Both the position numbers and the translations under genes were made by a program. The notes beneath the pieces were generated by a model. That model was not told the origin of the DNA. It saw nothing but the letters and a program-made list of their open reading frames with translations, and searched no databases. From Cytophaga sp051961495 (GTDB lineage: Bacteria; Bacteroidota; Bacteroidia; Cytophagales; Cytophagaceae): a stretch of DNA of 16,571 nucleotides. Positions within the stretch are counted from its first letter, which is position 1, and every line of letters begins with the position of its first letter. This document shows, one piece after another, positions 1-7,290 of the stretch. Where the stretch lies: NCBI RefSeq assembly GCF_051961495.1, contig NZ_JBQCDF010000098.1, positions 1 to 16,571 of the forward strand, written 5' to 3'.

Positions 1-2185
1 CCAACGGACCTAAGAACATTTCATACATACGTAATGTGTCTGCACCGTACTTATTTACGATGCCATCGGGATTTACAACATTGAATTTAGACTTAGACAT
101 TTTTTCAACTTCAGAACCACAAACGTATGTGTTGTTTTCTAAAATGAATTCTGCAGAAGAGAAATCAGGTCTCCATTTCTTAAATGCTTCAGTATCCAGT
201 ATGTCATTATTGACAATGTTTACATCAACGTGAATAGGGGTAGTGTCGTATTCTTTTTTCAATCCTGCAGATACAAACTTATTCGAACCATTAATTCTAT
301 AGGCGAATTTAGAAACACCCTGGATCATACCCTGGTTGATTAGTTTAGCAAACGGTTCATCGTTTGGCGTAATGCCCATATCAAACAGGAATTTATTCCA
401 GAAGCGTGAATATAACAGGTGCCCGGTTGCGTGTTCTGCGCCGCCCATATACAGATCTACCTGTCCCCAGTAATTGATCTTGTCTGCAGCTGCGAGAACT
501 GTTTTATTCTGTGGATCCATGTAACGCATGAAATACCAGCTTGAACCTGCCCATCCCGGCATGGTGCTTAATTCATAACCTTTTTCAGCAAACTCTTTGT
601 TGCGCGCCAGCGGCGGTTCACCGGTTTCTGTAGGCTTGTATTCGTCAATGGCTGGGAGAACTAATGGAAGATCGGATTCTTTCAGCACATATGGAATGTC
701 ATTTTTGTAGAATACCGGAATTGGTTCGCCCCAGTAACGTTGGCGGCCGAAGATAGAGTCACGCATTTTGAAATTGATCTTCGCAAAACCAATTTTCTTT
801 GCTTCGATAAATTCAATGGCTTTCGGAATGGCTTCTTTAACCGTTAATCCGTTTAAGAAACCGGAGTTGATCATCGTACCCGCTTTCGGATCGAAATCTT
901 CTTTGGTAATGTCTGTATGCGCGCCTTCCTGTACAGCAATGATCGGCAGCTTATAGAAGCTTGCAAATTTATAATCACGTTCGTCAGAAGAAGGTACAGC
1001 CATTACTACACCTGTACCATAACCTGCCAACACATAATCAGCAATCCATACAGGTATTTTTTCATTGTTGAACGGATTGATCACATACGAACCTGTGAAA
1101 CAGCCTGAGACTGTTTTAACATCGCTCATACGGTCGCGCTCTGAACGGTTCTTGGCTTTAGTTACATATTCTTCGACCGCAGCTTTTTGCTCAAAGGAAG
1201 TCAACTCTGCTATCCATTCATGTTCAGGAGCAATGGAAACATACGTCACCCCAAAAGTTGTATCAATGCGTGTAGTAAAGACCGTTAACTCCATGTCTTT
1301 ATCAACAACTTTAAATGAAAGCATAGCGCCTAATGATTTTCCGATCCATTAGCGCTGCATTTCCTTAATGGCTTCCGGCCAGTCGATCGTATCAAGGCCT
1401 TTGAGCAAGCGATCTGCATACGCAGTGATACGCATGCTCCATTGCTTCATCTTTTTGCGTTCAACCGGGTACCCGCCGCGTTCAGATAAACCATCTTTAA
1501 CTTCTTCATTGGCAAGTACAGTTCCCAGGCCCGGGCACCAGTTTACCATGGTTTCAGATAGATAAGTCAATCTATACTTTAACAGAACATCACTTTGTTC
1601 TTTTTCTGAAAAGCCTTTCCAGTTTGCAGCAGTAAATGTTGGTACATCTTCGTCGCAGGCTGCAGAAATTCCTGTATTTCCGTTTGACTCAAAATGCTTA
1701 ATCAGAGCAGTAATTGGTTCTGCTTTATCTGTAATTTTATTATACCAATGATTGAATAACTGAATGAAGATCCATTGCGTCCATTTGTAATAGGCAGGAT
1801 CGCTGGTACGGATTTCCCTGTCCCAATCAAATGAAAATCCTATTTTGTTCAGCTGATCAATATAGCGGCTAATATTCTGTTCGGTTGTGATAGCGGGGTG
1901 TTGGCCGGTTTGTACTGCATACTGCTCTGCCGGAAGACCAAATGAGTCAAAACCCATCGGATGTAACACATTATAGCCTTTGATGCGCTTGTAACGCGCC
2001 ATGATATCAGATGCGATGTATCCAAGCGGGTGCCCGACATGTAAACCGCTACCGGAAGGATAGGGGAACATATCCAGAACATAGTATTTAGGTTTTGTGG
2101 AATTTTCTGCTGCCTTGAAAGTTTTTTCAGCATTCCATTTATTTTGCCACTTTTTCTCTACTTCACCAAAATGATAATCAGCCAT
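1..2185 (-). CDS. leuS: Leucyl-tRNA synthetase, C-terminus off the left edge, interrupted by an in-frame TAA
   Basis: Class Ia aminoacyl-tRNA synthetase that charges tRNA-Leu in the cytoplasm. The ATG at 2185 opens a 278-residue reading frame with the HIGH-type motif (HVGH, residues 49-52, inside PYPSGSGLHVGHPLGY). It ends at a TAA (1349-1351) directly after EMQR. The same frame then stays open for 449 codons to the window edge and remains clearly LeuRS: WIGKS, the CP1 editing-domain stretch TTRIDTTFG, GTGVVMAVP followed by DERDYKF, RQRYWGEPIP, and KMSKS at about 89-103. In most LeuRS proteins the residue between QR and WIG is Asn, so the TAA sits where one conserved residue is expected, at the entrance to the editing domain. 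Everything around it is preserved, so a sequence error or very recent mutation is likelier than an old pseudogene. It is divergent from the small gene at 2357. Confidence 0.93.
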
Positions 2186-2206
2186 ATTAATTTATGTGTT
2201 AAGGCA

Positions 2207-2242
2207 CAAAATTAAGATTTTTTATCGTTAAATAGGTTCAAA
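2207..2242 (-). promoter_or_regulatory. Putative leuS promoter (Bacteroidota type)
   Basis: Read on the minus strand, TAATTTTG (2207-2214) matches the Bacteroidota -7 box TAnnTTTG exactly and lies 21 bases upstream of the leuS ATG. A TTTG (2239-2242) upstream could be the -33 box, but the 24-base spacer is longer than the usual 19-21, so the pairing is uncertain. Confidence 0.35.
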
Positions 2243-2270
2243 AGTGTATGAAAAGAGGATTTTGGCTGCA

Positions 2271-2288
2271 AAAAATAAGTATTTTCAC
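2271..2288. promoter_or_regulatory. AT-rich near-palindrome, possible operator
   Basis: The 15 bases AAAAATAAGTATTTT at 2271-2285 centre on AAAATA-AG-TATTTT. They recur exactly at 16523-16537, in the divergent gap before the last gene, and both copies are followed by a pyrimidine and then AC. The site lies between leuS and the 53-codon gene, 86 bases before the latter's ATG. A role as operator or promoter element is inference. A 15-base match can also arise by chance in AT-rich DNA of this length. Confidence 0.25.
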
Positions 2289-2356
2289 GAACTAAAATTA
2301 CATTCACGTCGTTAAGCGTATATACTCAACAAAGTAACCATTTAAACTCATCAAAT

Positions 2357-2518
2357 ATGAAAAAGATCGTTTTTAGTTTAGCTATCATCGCATTAGTTGC
2401 AGGTACAATTTCAGCATCCGTAAACGATGGTGGAAAAGGTAAAAAGAAAAAATCCTGCTGCCAGTCTGGTTCTGGCTGCGGATCACACGATAAAACTGCA
2501 GAACCTGCTACAAAGTAA
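2357..2518 (+). CDS. Small secreted Cys-rich peptide, 53 aa, function unknown
   Basis: The ATG at 2357 opens a 53-codon frame. Residues 1-20 look like a Sec signal peptide: MKK, then a hydrophobic run IVFSLAIIALVAG, then TISA with likely cleavage after Ala20. The mature part would be only about 33 residues: a GKGKKKK basic patch (26-32), a Cys pair at 34-35, a third Cys at 41 in GSGCGSH, His44, and a polar tail DKTAEPATK. Three Cys and one His in eleven residues could bind a metal or form disulfides, but I do not recognise a named family. A strong terminator 20 bases after the stop supports it being a real single-gene transcript, separate from thyA. The coding frame is short, so confidence rests on the signal peptide, the clean start and the terminator. 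Confidence 0.7.
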   Translation: MKKIVFSLAIIALVAGTISASVNDGGKGKKKKSCCQSGSGCGSHDKTAEPATK

Positions 2519-2537
2519 TTATTGTTAATAACTTCTT

Positions 2538-2570
2538 AAAGGCCTGACGGAAAACCCGCAGGCCTTTTTG
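2538..2570 (+). terminator. Rho-independent terminator after the 53-aa gene
   Basis: AAAGGCCTG (2538-2546) pairs perfectly with CAGGCCTTT (2559-2567), with a further CGG/CCG pairing inside the loop, and is followed by a T run. It separates the small peptide gene from thyA, so thyA needs its own promoter between about 2570 and 2633 or readthrough. Confidence 0.85.
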
Positions 2571-2633
2571 TATTTTTATAGTAGCGTAGAAAACGCTGTT
2601 GTTATATCACAAAAGAAAAGAAATTTCTTCCCC

Positions 2634-3428
2634 ATGAAACAGTATCACGACCTGATGCAGCACATCTTAGATAAAGGTGTTAAAAAAGAAGATCGTACGG
2701 GCACCGGCACCATTAGCGTGTTTGGTTATCAGATGCGGTTTGATCTGCAGGAAGGTTTTCCTTTGCTGACGACAAAAAAATTACACATGCGTTCAATTAC
2801 TCATGAACTTTTGTGGTTTTTAATGGGAGATACAAATATTAAATACCTGAAAGATAACAATGTTTCTATCTGGGATGAATGGGCGGATGAGAACGGGAAC
2901 CTGGGACCTGTATATGGTTATCAGTGGCGTTCATGGCCAACACCAGACGGACGACATATAGATCAAATTACGAATGTGATCAATATGATCAAGAATAATC
3001 CGGATTCAAGAAGATTGATTGTTAGTGCATGGAATGTTGGTGAGATTGAAAAAATGAAATTACCGCCTTGTCACGCATTCTTTCAGTTTTATGTAGCTGA
3101 TGGCAAATTATCCTGCCAGCTATATCAGCGCAGCGCGGATGTATTTTTGGGTGTGCCCTTCAATATTGCTTCTTATGCATTGTTAACGATGATGGTTGCG
3201 CAGGTATGTGGTTTGCAGGCAGGTGATTTTATACATACGCTTGGTGACGCACATTTGTATTCCAACCACATAGAACAGGCACAATTGCAGCTAAGCCGTG
3301 ATTTCAGGCCTCTGCCGACGATGAAAATCAATCCGGATGTAAAATCTATTTTCGGTTTTAAATTTGAAGATTTTACATTGGAAGGTTATGATCCGCATCC
3401 GCATATAAAGGCGGCCGTAGCGGTATAG
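2634..3428 (+). CDS. thyA: Thymidylate synthase
   Basis: Makes dTMP from dUMP using 5,10-methylenetetrahydrofolate as carbon donor and reductant. The protein is 264 residues from the ATG at 2634, the same length as E. coli ThyA. The catalytic Cys is Cys146 in LPPCHAFF, the same number as in E. coli. The phosphate-binding RR is in DSRRLIV (Arg126-Arg127), the dUMP-binding segment is QLYQRSADVFLGVPFNIASY, and the C-terminus IKAAVAV matches the usual closing tail. The frame stays open upstream to 2568, but that extension would run through the terminator and gives MYFYSS..., which is not ThyA-like, so I chose 2634. A small 5-bp hairpin (2583-2597) lies in the leader. The gene converges on the lipoprotein gene at 3436 with only 7 bases between stops. 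Confidence 0.97.
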   Translation: MKQYHDLMQHILDKGVKKEDRTGTGTISVFGYQMRFDLQEGFPLLTTKKLHMRSITHELLWFLMGDTNIKYLKDNNVSIWDEWADENGNLGPVYGYQWRSWPTPDGRHIDQITNVINMIKNNPDSRRLIVSAWNVGEIEKMKLPPCHAFFQFYVADGKLSCQLYQRSADVFLGVPFNIASYALLTMMVAQVCGLQAGDFIHTLGDAHLYSNHIEQAQLQLSRDFRPLPTMKINPDVKSIFGFKFEDFTLEGYDPHPHIKAAVAV

Positions 3429-3435
3429 CGCCGTT

Positions 3436-4077
3436 TTAATAAATCAACTCATGTTTTGATATTTCGGGAAATTTATCATGCCAATGATTTATTTCATTTT
3501 CATAATTACACATTTGGTAAAAAAATGGCTTAATCATTTCTTCATCAAATTTTAGATGAGCATTGAATTTCTTATTTAAAAGGTTAATATATCTGGTAAT
3601 TATTAATTTTGATTCTATCCTTGTCAAAGGGAATTTATCTCCTTCTCCCGAAATCAAAGTGTCTCCACTGTAATGATCGATAATCATGCATACATCTTTA
3701 TTACTATTGGATTTGTTCAGCGTGTAGTTAGAGAAAGTCTGCACTTGATTAAAATATTTAAAGACTCTTTCATGTAAAGTTGTGTCAACTTTTTCGATAT
3801 AGAACAGCAGACTTGGTTTAATTGTACCAACTTTGCTGAACGTTTCGAAGTACAAATAATCTCTATTCAGAGTGATAAAAAAAGAAAGATTGGAATATTC
3901 TGAAAAGTAGCTAAAAACGCACGATTTTCCATTTGCGTTGTTAAATTCTATACTATTGATGCATGTTTTTTTTAAATCTAAAGGGTAAGTATCTTCGTTG
4001 GTTGATTTAGTTAAATTGGGTTGACAAGAGGTCACCAGCGTGATGAGTGTTAGAACGATTATTTTTCTTAAGGTCAT
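3436..4077 (-). CDS. Putative lipoprotein, 213 aa, function unknown
   Basis: From the ATG at 4077 the protein begins MTLRKIIVLTLITLVTSC, a short basic n-region, a hydrophobic core and a lipobox-like LVTS before Cys18, so it is probably a lipid-anchored envelope protein. The frame extends nine codons further upstream (to 4104), but that adds non-signal residues before the basic start and was not chosen. The mature part (about 195 residues) is polar, rich in Asn, Phe and Tyr, with four further Cys (in KTCINS, KSCVFS, DVCMII and QMCNYE). I recognise no domain. It is a lone minus-strand gene: thyA converges on its 3' end and 246 bases with no gene separate it from the PabC-like gene. Function cannot be assigned from what is visible. 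Confidence 0.75.
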   Translation of the reverse strand: MTLRKIIVLTLITLVTSCQPNLTKSTNEDTYPLDLKKTCINSIEFNNANGKSCVFSYFSEYSNLSFFITLNRDYLYFETFSKVGTIKPSLLFYIEKVDTTLHERVFKYFNQVQTFSNYTLNKSNSNKDVCMIIDHYSGDTLISGEGDKFPLTRIESKLIITRYINLLNKKFNAHLKFDEEMIKPFFYQMCNYENEINHWHDKFPEISKHELIY

Positions 4078-4323
4078 TATAGTCTGTATTAATTGAACAA
4101 ACACTTGAGTCTATAATAATTTAGGGATTTGGGAAACGAAAAAGATCATTTAAACCTGAATGATAAATTTCTTGTAGTTACTTTATTATGCGTTGTTATT
4201 CTTTTCATTTACATATTTATCAAAGTTAACATCGTTAACAAATTGTTTTACTGATTTATTTATGAGTTTAATTTTGTATGGGTTGTGAAGGTCTGTAAAC
4301 CGTTACCTAAAAAACAAGCAACT

Positions 4324-5142
4324 TTAAATTAACTGGCCCCTTAATGCTTCCAATAAAGCGTGTTCTGTTCTGAATTTCACTTTTTCGATTTGTGCGAATG
4401 CTGTGAGGCCTGCAACATTCGCGGCAAACACGACATCAGCCCCTTCTAATGCAGTAATATTATAAAAACCGGCATGAAAAGGAATTCCATTACTATTACA
4501 ATACAATTGTATTTGTTTACGCATGACTCCGTCGATACAGCCGGTTTCAATACCAGGTGTAAATACAGAGTTGTTTTTTATCCAGAATAGGTTCGCTTGC
4601 AAAGTTTCACTTACATTGCCGTCAATATCCGTAATGATGATATCGTTTGCCTTGCGGCGTTTCATTTCCAGTCCGGCCATTACATATCTGCCTGAACTAA
4701 GAAGCTTGAACATCGAAGCTTTATGATAATGGTTGCGGATATCATCTGAGAATACAACGTATTCTTTTGTCTGAACTGGGTTTGGAACAAAGTCTTTTAC
4801 AAATACAGTCAGGATTCCCTGCTCAGATTCCGGGGCATATAAGCCACCCCAGGCTCTATGTATAAGGAGCTTTACGCGTGCATGCTGCCGGAGGTCGTTT
4901 TGTTGGATAAGTTCTACGATCAGATTATTCAGCTTGTCCGGATCTGCACATACTTCATTGGTAAGCTCCATGCATTTCACGGCTTTCTGCAATCTTTGAA
5001 AGTGATCCTGATAATATTGTATAGAATTATTTTTGAAGATCATTGTTTCAAATACACCATCTCCATATTGTAAGCCCCGGTTTTCTGCAGTGAAGATTTC
5101 GGTGTCTGAAGAAAGGAATTGATTGTTTGAATAGATGATCAT
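4324..5142 (-). CDS. Fold-type IV PLP enzyme, probably aminodeoxychorismate lyase-like (PabC) or a related aminotransferase
   Basis: 272 residues from ATG 5142. The N-terminal ENRGLQYGDGVFETM (about 20-34) is the hallmark opening of the class IV aminotransferase/PabC family. The likely Schiff-base lysine is Lys146 in MFKLLSSGRYVMA. ITDIDGNVSETLQANLFW (about 169-187) holds the cofactor-contacting Glu179 and Asn184. FTPGIETGCIDGVMRKQ (194-210) is the phosphate-binding segment, and the CI-GVMR wording resembles Bacteroidota PabC proteins. PabC splits 4-amino-4-deoxychorismate into p-aminobenzoate and pyruvate for folate synthesis, but branched-chain or D-amino acid aminotransferases share the same motifs. 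No pabA/pabB is in view to decide. Its 5' leader is occupied by a 7-bp tandem repeat ending 7 bases before the ATG, which could affect expression. The neighbour upstream on the same strand is the EamA transporter. Confidence 0.85.
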   Translation of the reverse strand: MIIYSNNQFLSSDTEIFTAENRGLQYGDGVFETMIFKNNSIQYYQDHFQRLQKAVKCMELTNEVCADPDKLNNLIVELIQQNDLRQHARVKLLIHRAWGGLYAPESEQGILTVFVKDFVPNPVQTKEYVVFSDDIRNHYHKASMFKLLSSGRYVMAGLEMKRRKANDIIITDIDGNVSETLQANLFWIKNNSVFTPGIETGCIDGVMRKQIQLYCNSNGIPFHAGFYNITALEGADVVFAANVAGLTAFAQIEKVKFRTEHALLEALRGQLI

Positions 5143-5149
5143 AATAGTA

Positions 5150-5246
5150 GAATTATGAATTATGAATTATGAATTATGAATTATGAATTATGAATTATGA
5201 ATTATGAATTATGAATTATGAATTATGAATTATGAATTATGAATTA
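5150..5246. repeat. Heptanucleotide tandem repeat, about 13.9 copies
   Basis: The unit GAATTAT is repeated 13 times without a mismatch (5150-5240), followed by six bases of a fourteenth copy. On the minus strand the unit reads ATAATTC, and the tract ends 7 bases before the start codon of the PabC-like gene. The array carries stop codons in all frames, so it is not coding. Perfect copies imply recent slippage or homogenisation. The unit is unrelated to any CRISPR repeat. Confidence 0.97.
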
Positions 5247-5287
5247 ACTCCGTTGAAGAATAATTTTTTAGTATTTATCTGTTGTCT

Positions 5288-5308
5288 GGTAACTAGTGAT
5301 TAGCAACT
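5288..5308. repeat. Three degenerate heptamers next to the perfect tract
   Basis: GGTAACT, AGTGATT and AGCAACT follow one another in 7-base register (consensus near AGTAACT) and run into the stop codon of the EamA transporter gene. This is a different unit from GAATTAT, 41 bases away. It looks like a second, decayed heptad repeat, but only three copies are present. Confidence 0.4.
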
Positions 5309-6209
5309 ACTTTTTACTTACGAACCAAACACCTGTAATAATAAATATGGTGCCGATTGCCTGTCGGATGGTGAAAGGTTCATGCAGGTAAATATTTGCC
5401 AGGGCAATTGTAAATACAGGGCCTAAGGTAGCGATTATGGATGATTTATCTGTGCCGATGAGTTTAATTGATTGAGCTAATGTAAGAGAAGGGATAACGG
5501 TTGCAACGATTGCCATGGCGAGTCCGATCCATAAAACCGGAACTGAGGCTGATGAAAAATCAGGTATGCCATTGGATATGCCTTGATGGAACATAACAGA
5601 AATACAGGATACAATCATTGCATATGCCGTATAGCGTTGCGAGCCAATAACAGGAATCAGCTTACCACTACCAACTATATAAATTGCGTAGGTGACAGCA
5701 CAGGCAAATACTAAAACACTGCCTATAATTAAATTTTCTGTAGTAGATTCTGTATTGCCCAAATAAATAAAGAAGATGCCGATATAAGTGAGGAGTAAGG
5801 CTAAATAATCTTTACGTTGGAGTTTGCTGCCAAATAAAATCGTATTAAGTACAACAATTAATGTTGGGTATATGAATAATATAAGCCGCTCCAGGGAAGC
5901 CGAGATATACTTTAAACCTGTAAAATCAAATAGGCTTGAAACATAATACCCAATAAAACCCAGAAATATAATCCACGCCCATTGCTTTTTAGAGATGCTG
6001 GTTGATGCTTGTTTAGAATAATAGTAAGCGAGAAAAATGTAGATGGGAAAAGAAAAAAAATACCGTAGAAATAAGATAAAAACCGTGTCGGCGCCATACA
6101 TGTACGCAAACTTCACCATGATCGCTTTGGTTGAAAAGCAGGCAGCACTGCAAATACCTAAAAAGACTCCTAAATATTGTTTATGAATTGAATTTGATAT
6201 TGAAGCCAT
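5307..6209 (-). CDS. EamA/DMT-superfamily inner-membrane transporter
   Basis: 300 residues, about ten hydrophobic segments in two homologous halves (about 13-150 and 158-298), as in drug/metabolite transporters of the EamA type. The first half opens with LGVFLGICSAACFSTKAIMVKFAY and contains FTGLKYISASLERLILFIYPTLIV-like wording typical of the family. The second half closes with LGPVFTIALANIYLHEPFT, then TIFIITGVWFVSKK. The repeat internal to the family is visible as paired loop/helix patterns. The substrate cannot be told from sequence: members export amino acids, nucleobases, sugars or drugs. ATG 6209 fits, with little coding potential upstream, and the gene is divergent from gpsA across 67 bases. 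The last bases overlap a degenerate heptamer repeat. Confidence 0.88.
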   Translation of the reverse strand: MASISNSIHKQYLGVFLGICSAACFSTKAIMVKFAYMYGADTVFILFLRYFFSFPIYIFLAYYYSKQASTSISKKQWAWIIFLGFIGYYVSSLFDFTGLKYISASLERLILFIYPTLIVVLNTILFGSKLQRKDYLALLLTYIGIFFIYLGNTESTTENLIIGSVLVFACAVTYAIYIVGSGKLIPVIGSQRYTAYAMIVSCISVMFHQGISNGIPDFSSASVPVLWIGLAMAIVATVIPSLTLAQSIKLIGTDKSSIIATLGPVFTIALANIYLHEPFTIRQAIGTIFIITGVWFVSKK

Positions 6210-6240
6210 TTATAGGTTTGAAATTAAAGATGTATATTTG
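6209..6240 (+). promoter_or_regulatory. Putative gpsA promoter
   Basis: TATATTTG at 6233-6240 matches the Bacteroidota -7 box TAnnTTTG exactly, with TTTA at 6209-6212 as a near -33 box and a 20-base spacer. It lies 36 bases before the gpsA ATG. The architecture matches the one proposed before the alpha-oxoamine synthase gene (TTTA, 19 bases, TATATTTG). Confidence 0.5.
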
Positions 6241-6256
6241 CGGTATATTATTTTGA

Positions 6257-6264
6257 CAAACATA
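6257..6264 (-). promoter_or_regulatory. Putative -7 box for the EamA transporter gene
   Basis: On the minus strand TATGTTTG matches TAnnTTTG exactly, 47 bases before the transporter ATG. No good -33 box is seen at the right distance. If used, its transcript would start opposite the gpsA start and the two promoters would face one another within the 67-base gap. Confidence 0.3.
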
Positions 6265-6276
6265 ATACGAATACAA

Positions 6277-7284
6277 ATGCAGAAAAAGAGTGATGCGACA
6301 AAAATTGCAATAATTGGTGGCGGGAGTTGGGCAACCGCGCTTGTTAAAATTCTTTCTGAAAATAATGTTCGTATCAATTGGTGGCTAAAAAGCAAAACAG
6401 ACGTTGACCACATTGTTGGTTTCGGACGCAATCCAAACTATTTAAGCGATGTTGTTATTAATACCAAAATTGTTCGTCCGACAAATAATGTAAAGAAGGC
6501 CCTGGAAGATGTTTCAGTAGTTATTTTTGTTGTGCCTGCCGCTTTTATCGGCGAAGTACTTGACACAATTTCACCGGCAGATTTAAAAGATAAAATTATT
6601 GTATCAGCCATTAAAGGAATGATTCCTCTGGAAAATATCCTGGTGACAGATTTATTACAGAAAAAACACCTGGTTCCTTCCCAGAAAATATGTGTGATTG
6701 CTGGTCCATGCCATGCGGAAGAAGTTGCCCTTGAAAAACGTTCGTATTTATCTATCGCAGGTGAAGATTTCACAGCGGCCTCAGTTGTGGCTAATCTGTT
6801 GCAATGCCGTTTCGTAAAAGCTACTGTCATTGAAGATTTATACGGGGTCGAATATTGTGCTGTAATGAAAAACATTGTGGCCATTGCATGCGGTATTGCC
6901 CGTGGCTTGAATTACGGTGATAACTTTCAGGCGGTATTGGTTTCGAATGCCATGCTGGAAATTGAAATGTTTGTCGATGCCGTAATTAAGAAAGAAAGAG
7001 ACTGGAATGCTTCAGCTTATTTGGGCGATTTGCTGGTAACCTGTTATTCTCCATATAGTAGAAACCGTACATTAGGAAATATGGTGGGCAGGGGATATTC
7101 TGTTAAAGCTGCACAGGTTGAAATGAATATGATTGCTGAAGGGTATTATGCTGTTAAATGTGTGCACGAAATAAATAAAAAGTTAAACGTGCAGATGCCT
7201 ATTACTAAAGCTGTCTATAATATTCTATATGAAAAAATATCGCCTTCCGTTGAGTTGAGGATATTGGAAGATTCGATGTGTTAA
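6277..7284 (+). CDS. gpsA: NAD(P)-dependent glycerol-3-phosphate dehydrogenase
   Basis: Cytoplasmic enzyme that reduces dihydroxyacetone phosphate to sn-glycerol-3-phosphate for phospholipid synthesis. 335 residues, a normal length. The Rossmann nucleotide-binding motif is IAIIGGGSWATAL (10-22). Further family motifs are SAIKGM (Lys113), AGPCHAEEVA (142-151, the GPSFA-E block in its Bacteroidota form), YGVEYCAVMKNIVAIA with the catalytic-type Lys198, GLNYGDNFQAVL, and GDLLVTCYSPYSRNR (250-264). I chose the ATG at 6277 because MQKKSDATKIAIIGGG puts the Rossmann strand at the usual distance. A TTG further upstream (6238) would overlap the putative promoter. Its stop lies 6 bases from the stop of the convergent maf gene, with no hairpin terminator between. 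Confidence 0.96.
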   Translation: MQKKSDATKIAIIGGGSWATALVKILSENNVRINWWLKSKTDVDHIVGFGRNPNYLSDVVINTKIVRPTNNVKKALEDVSVVIFVVPAAFIGEVLDTISPADLKDKIIVSAIKGMIPLENILVTDLLQKKHLVPSQKICVIAGPCHAEEVALEKRSYLSIAGEDFTAASVVANLLQCRFVKATVIEDLYGVEYCAVMKNIVAIACGIARGLNYGDNFQAVLVSNAMLEIEMFVDAVIKKERDWNASAYLGDLLVTCYSPYSRNRTLGNMVGRGYSVKAAQVEMNMIAEGYYAVKCVHEINKKLNVQMPITKAVYNILYEKISPSVELRILEDSMC

Positions 7285-7290
7285 TATCGA

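Noticed and set aside
1349..1354. Programmed stop-codon readthrough of TAA TGG in leuS
   Set aside because: UAA is the least leaky stop and the following bases do not form a known readthrough context; no selenocysteine or pyrrolysine logic applies.
1..2185. A genuinely split LeuRS, as known in Aquifex
   Set aside because: The break is at one codon with no spacing, no clear second start and no change in sequence style. Aquifex LeuRS is split at a different place between two proper genes. Not excluded, but weaker than a sequence error.
2568..2633. N-terminal extension of ThyA from an upstream start
   Set aside because: It would begin within the terminator T run and adds non-conserved residues. 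The internal ATG gives exactly the normal 264 residues.
4269..4276. TAATTTTG promoter box on the plus strand
   Set aside because: It matches the consensus but would drive transcription only antisense into the PabC-like gene; no plus-strand gene follows, so chance is likely in AT-rich DNA.
4078..4323. Possible hidden gene or RNA in the 246-base gap
   Set aside because: No open frame with a plausible start, no strong hairpin and no tRNA-like fold; only a short GTTAAC-ATC-GTTAAC repeat at about 4226-4240.
5150..5246. CRISPR array or attachment-site cluster
   Set aside because: Units are 7 bases with no spacers and no cas or recombinase gene nearby.
6438..6884. 148-codon minus-strand open frame
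   Set aside because: It is antisense to gpsA, which has all its motifs; no independent start signal or recognisable protein.
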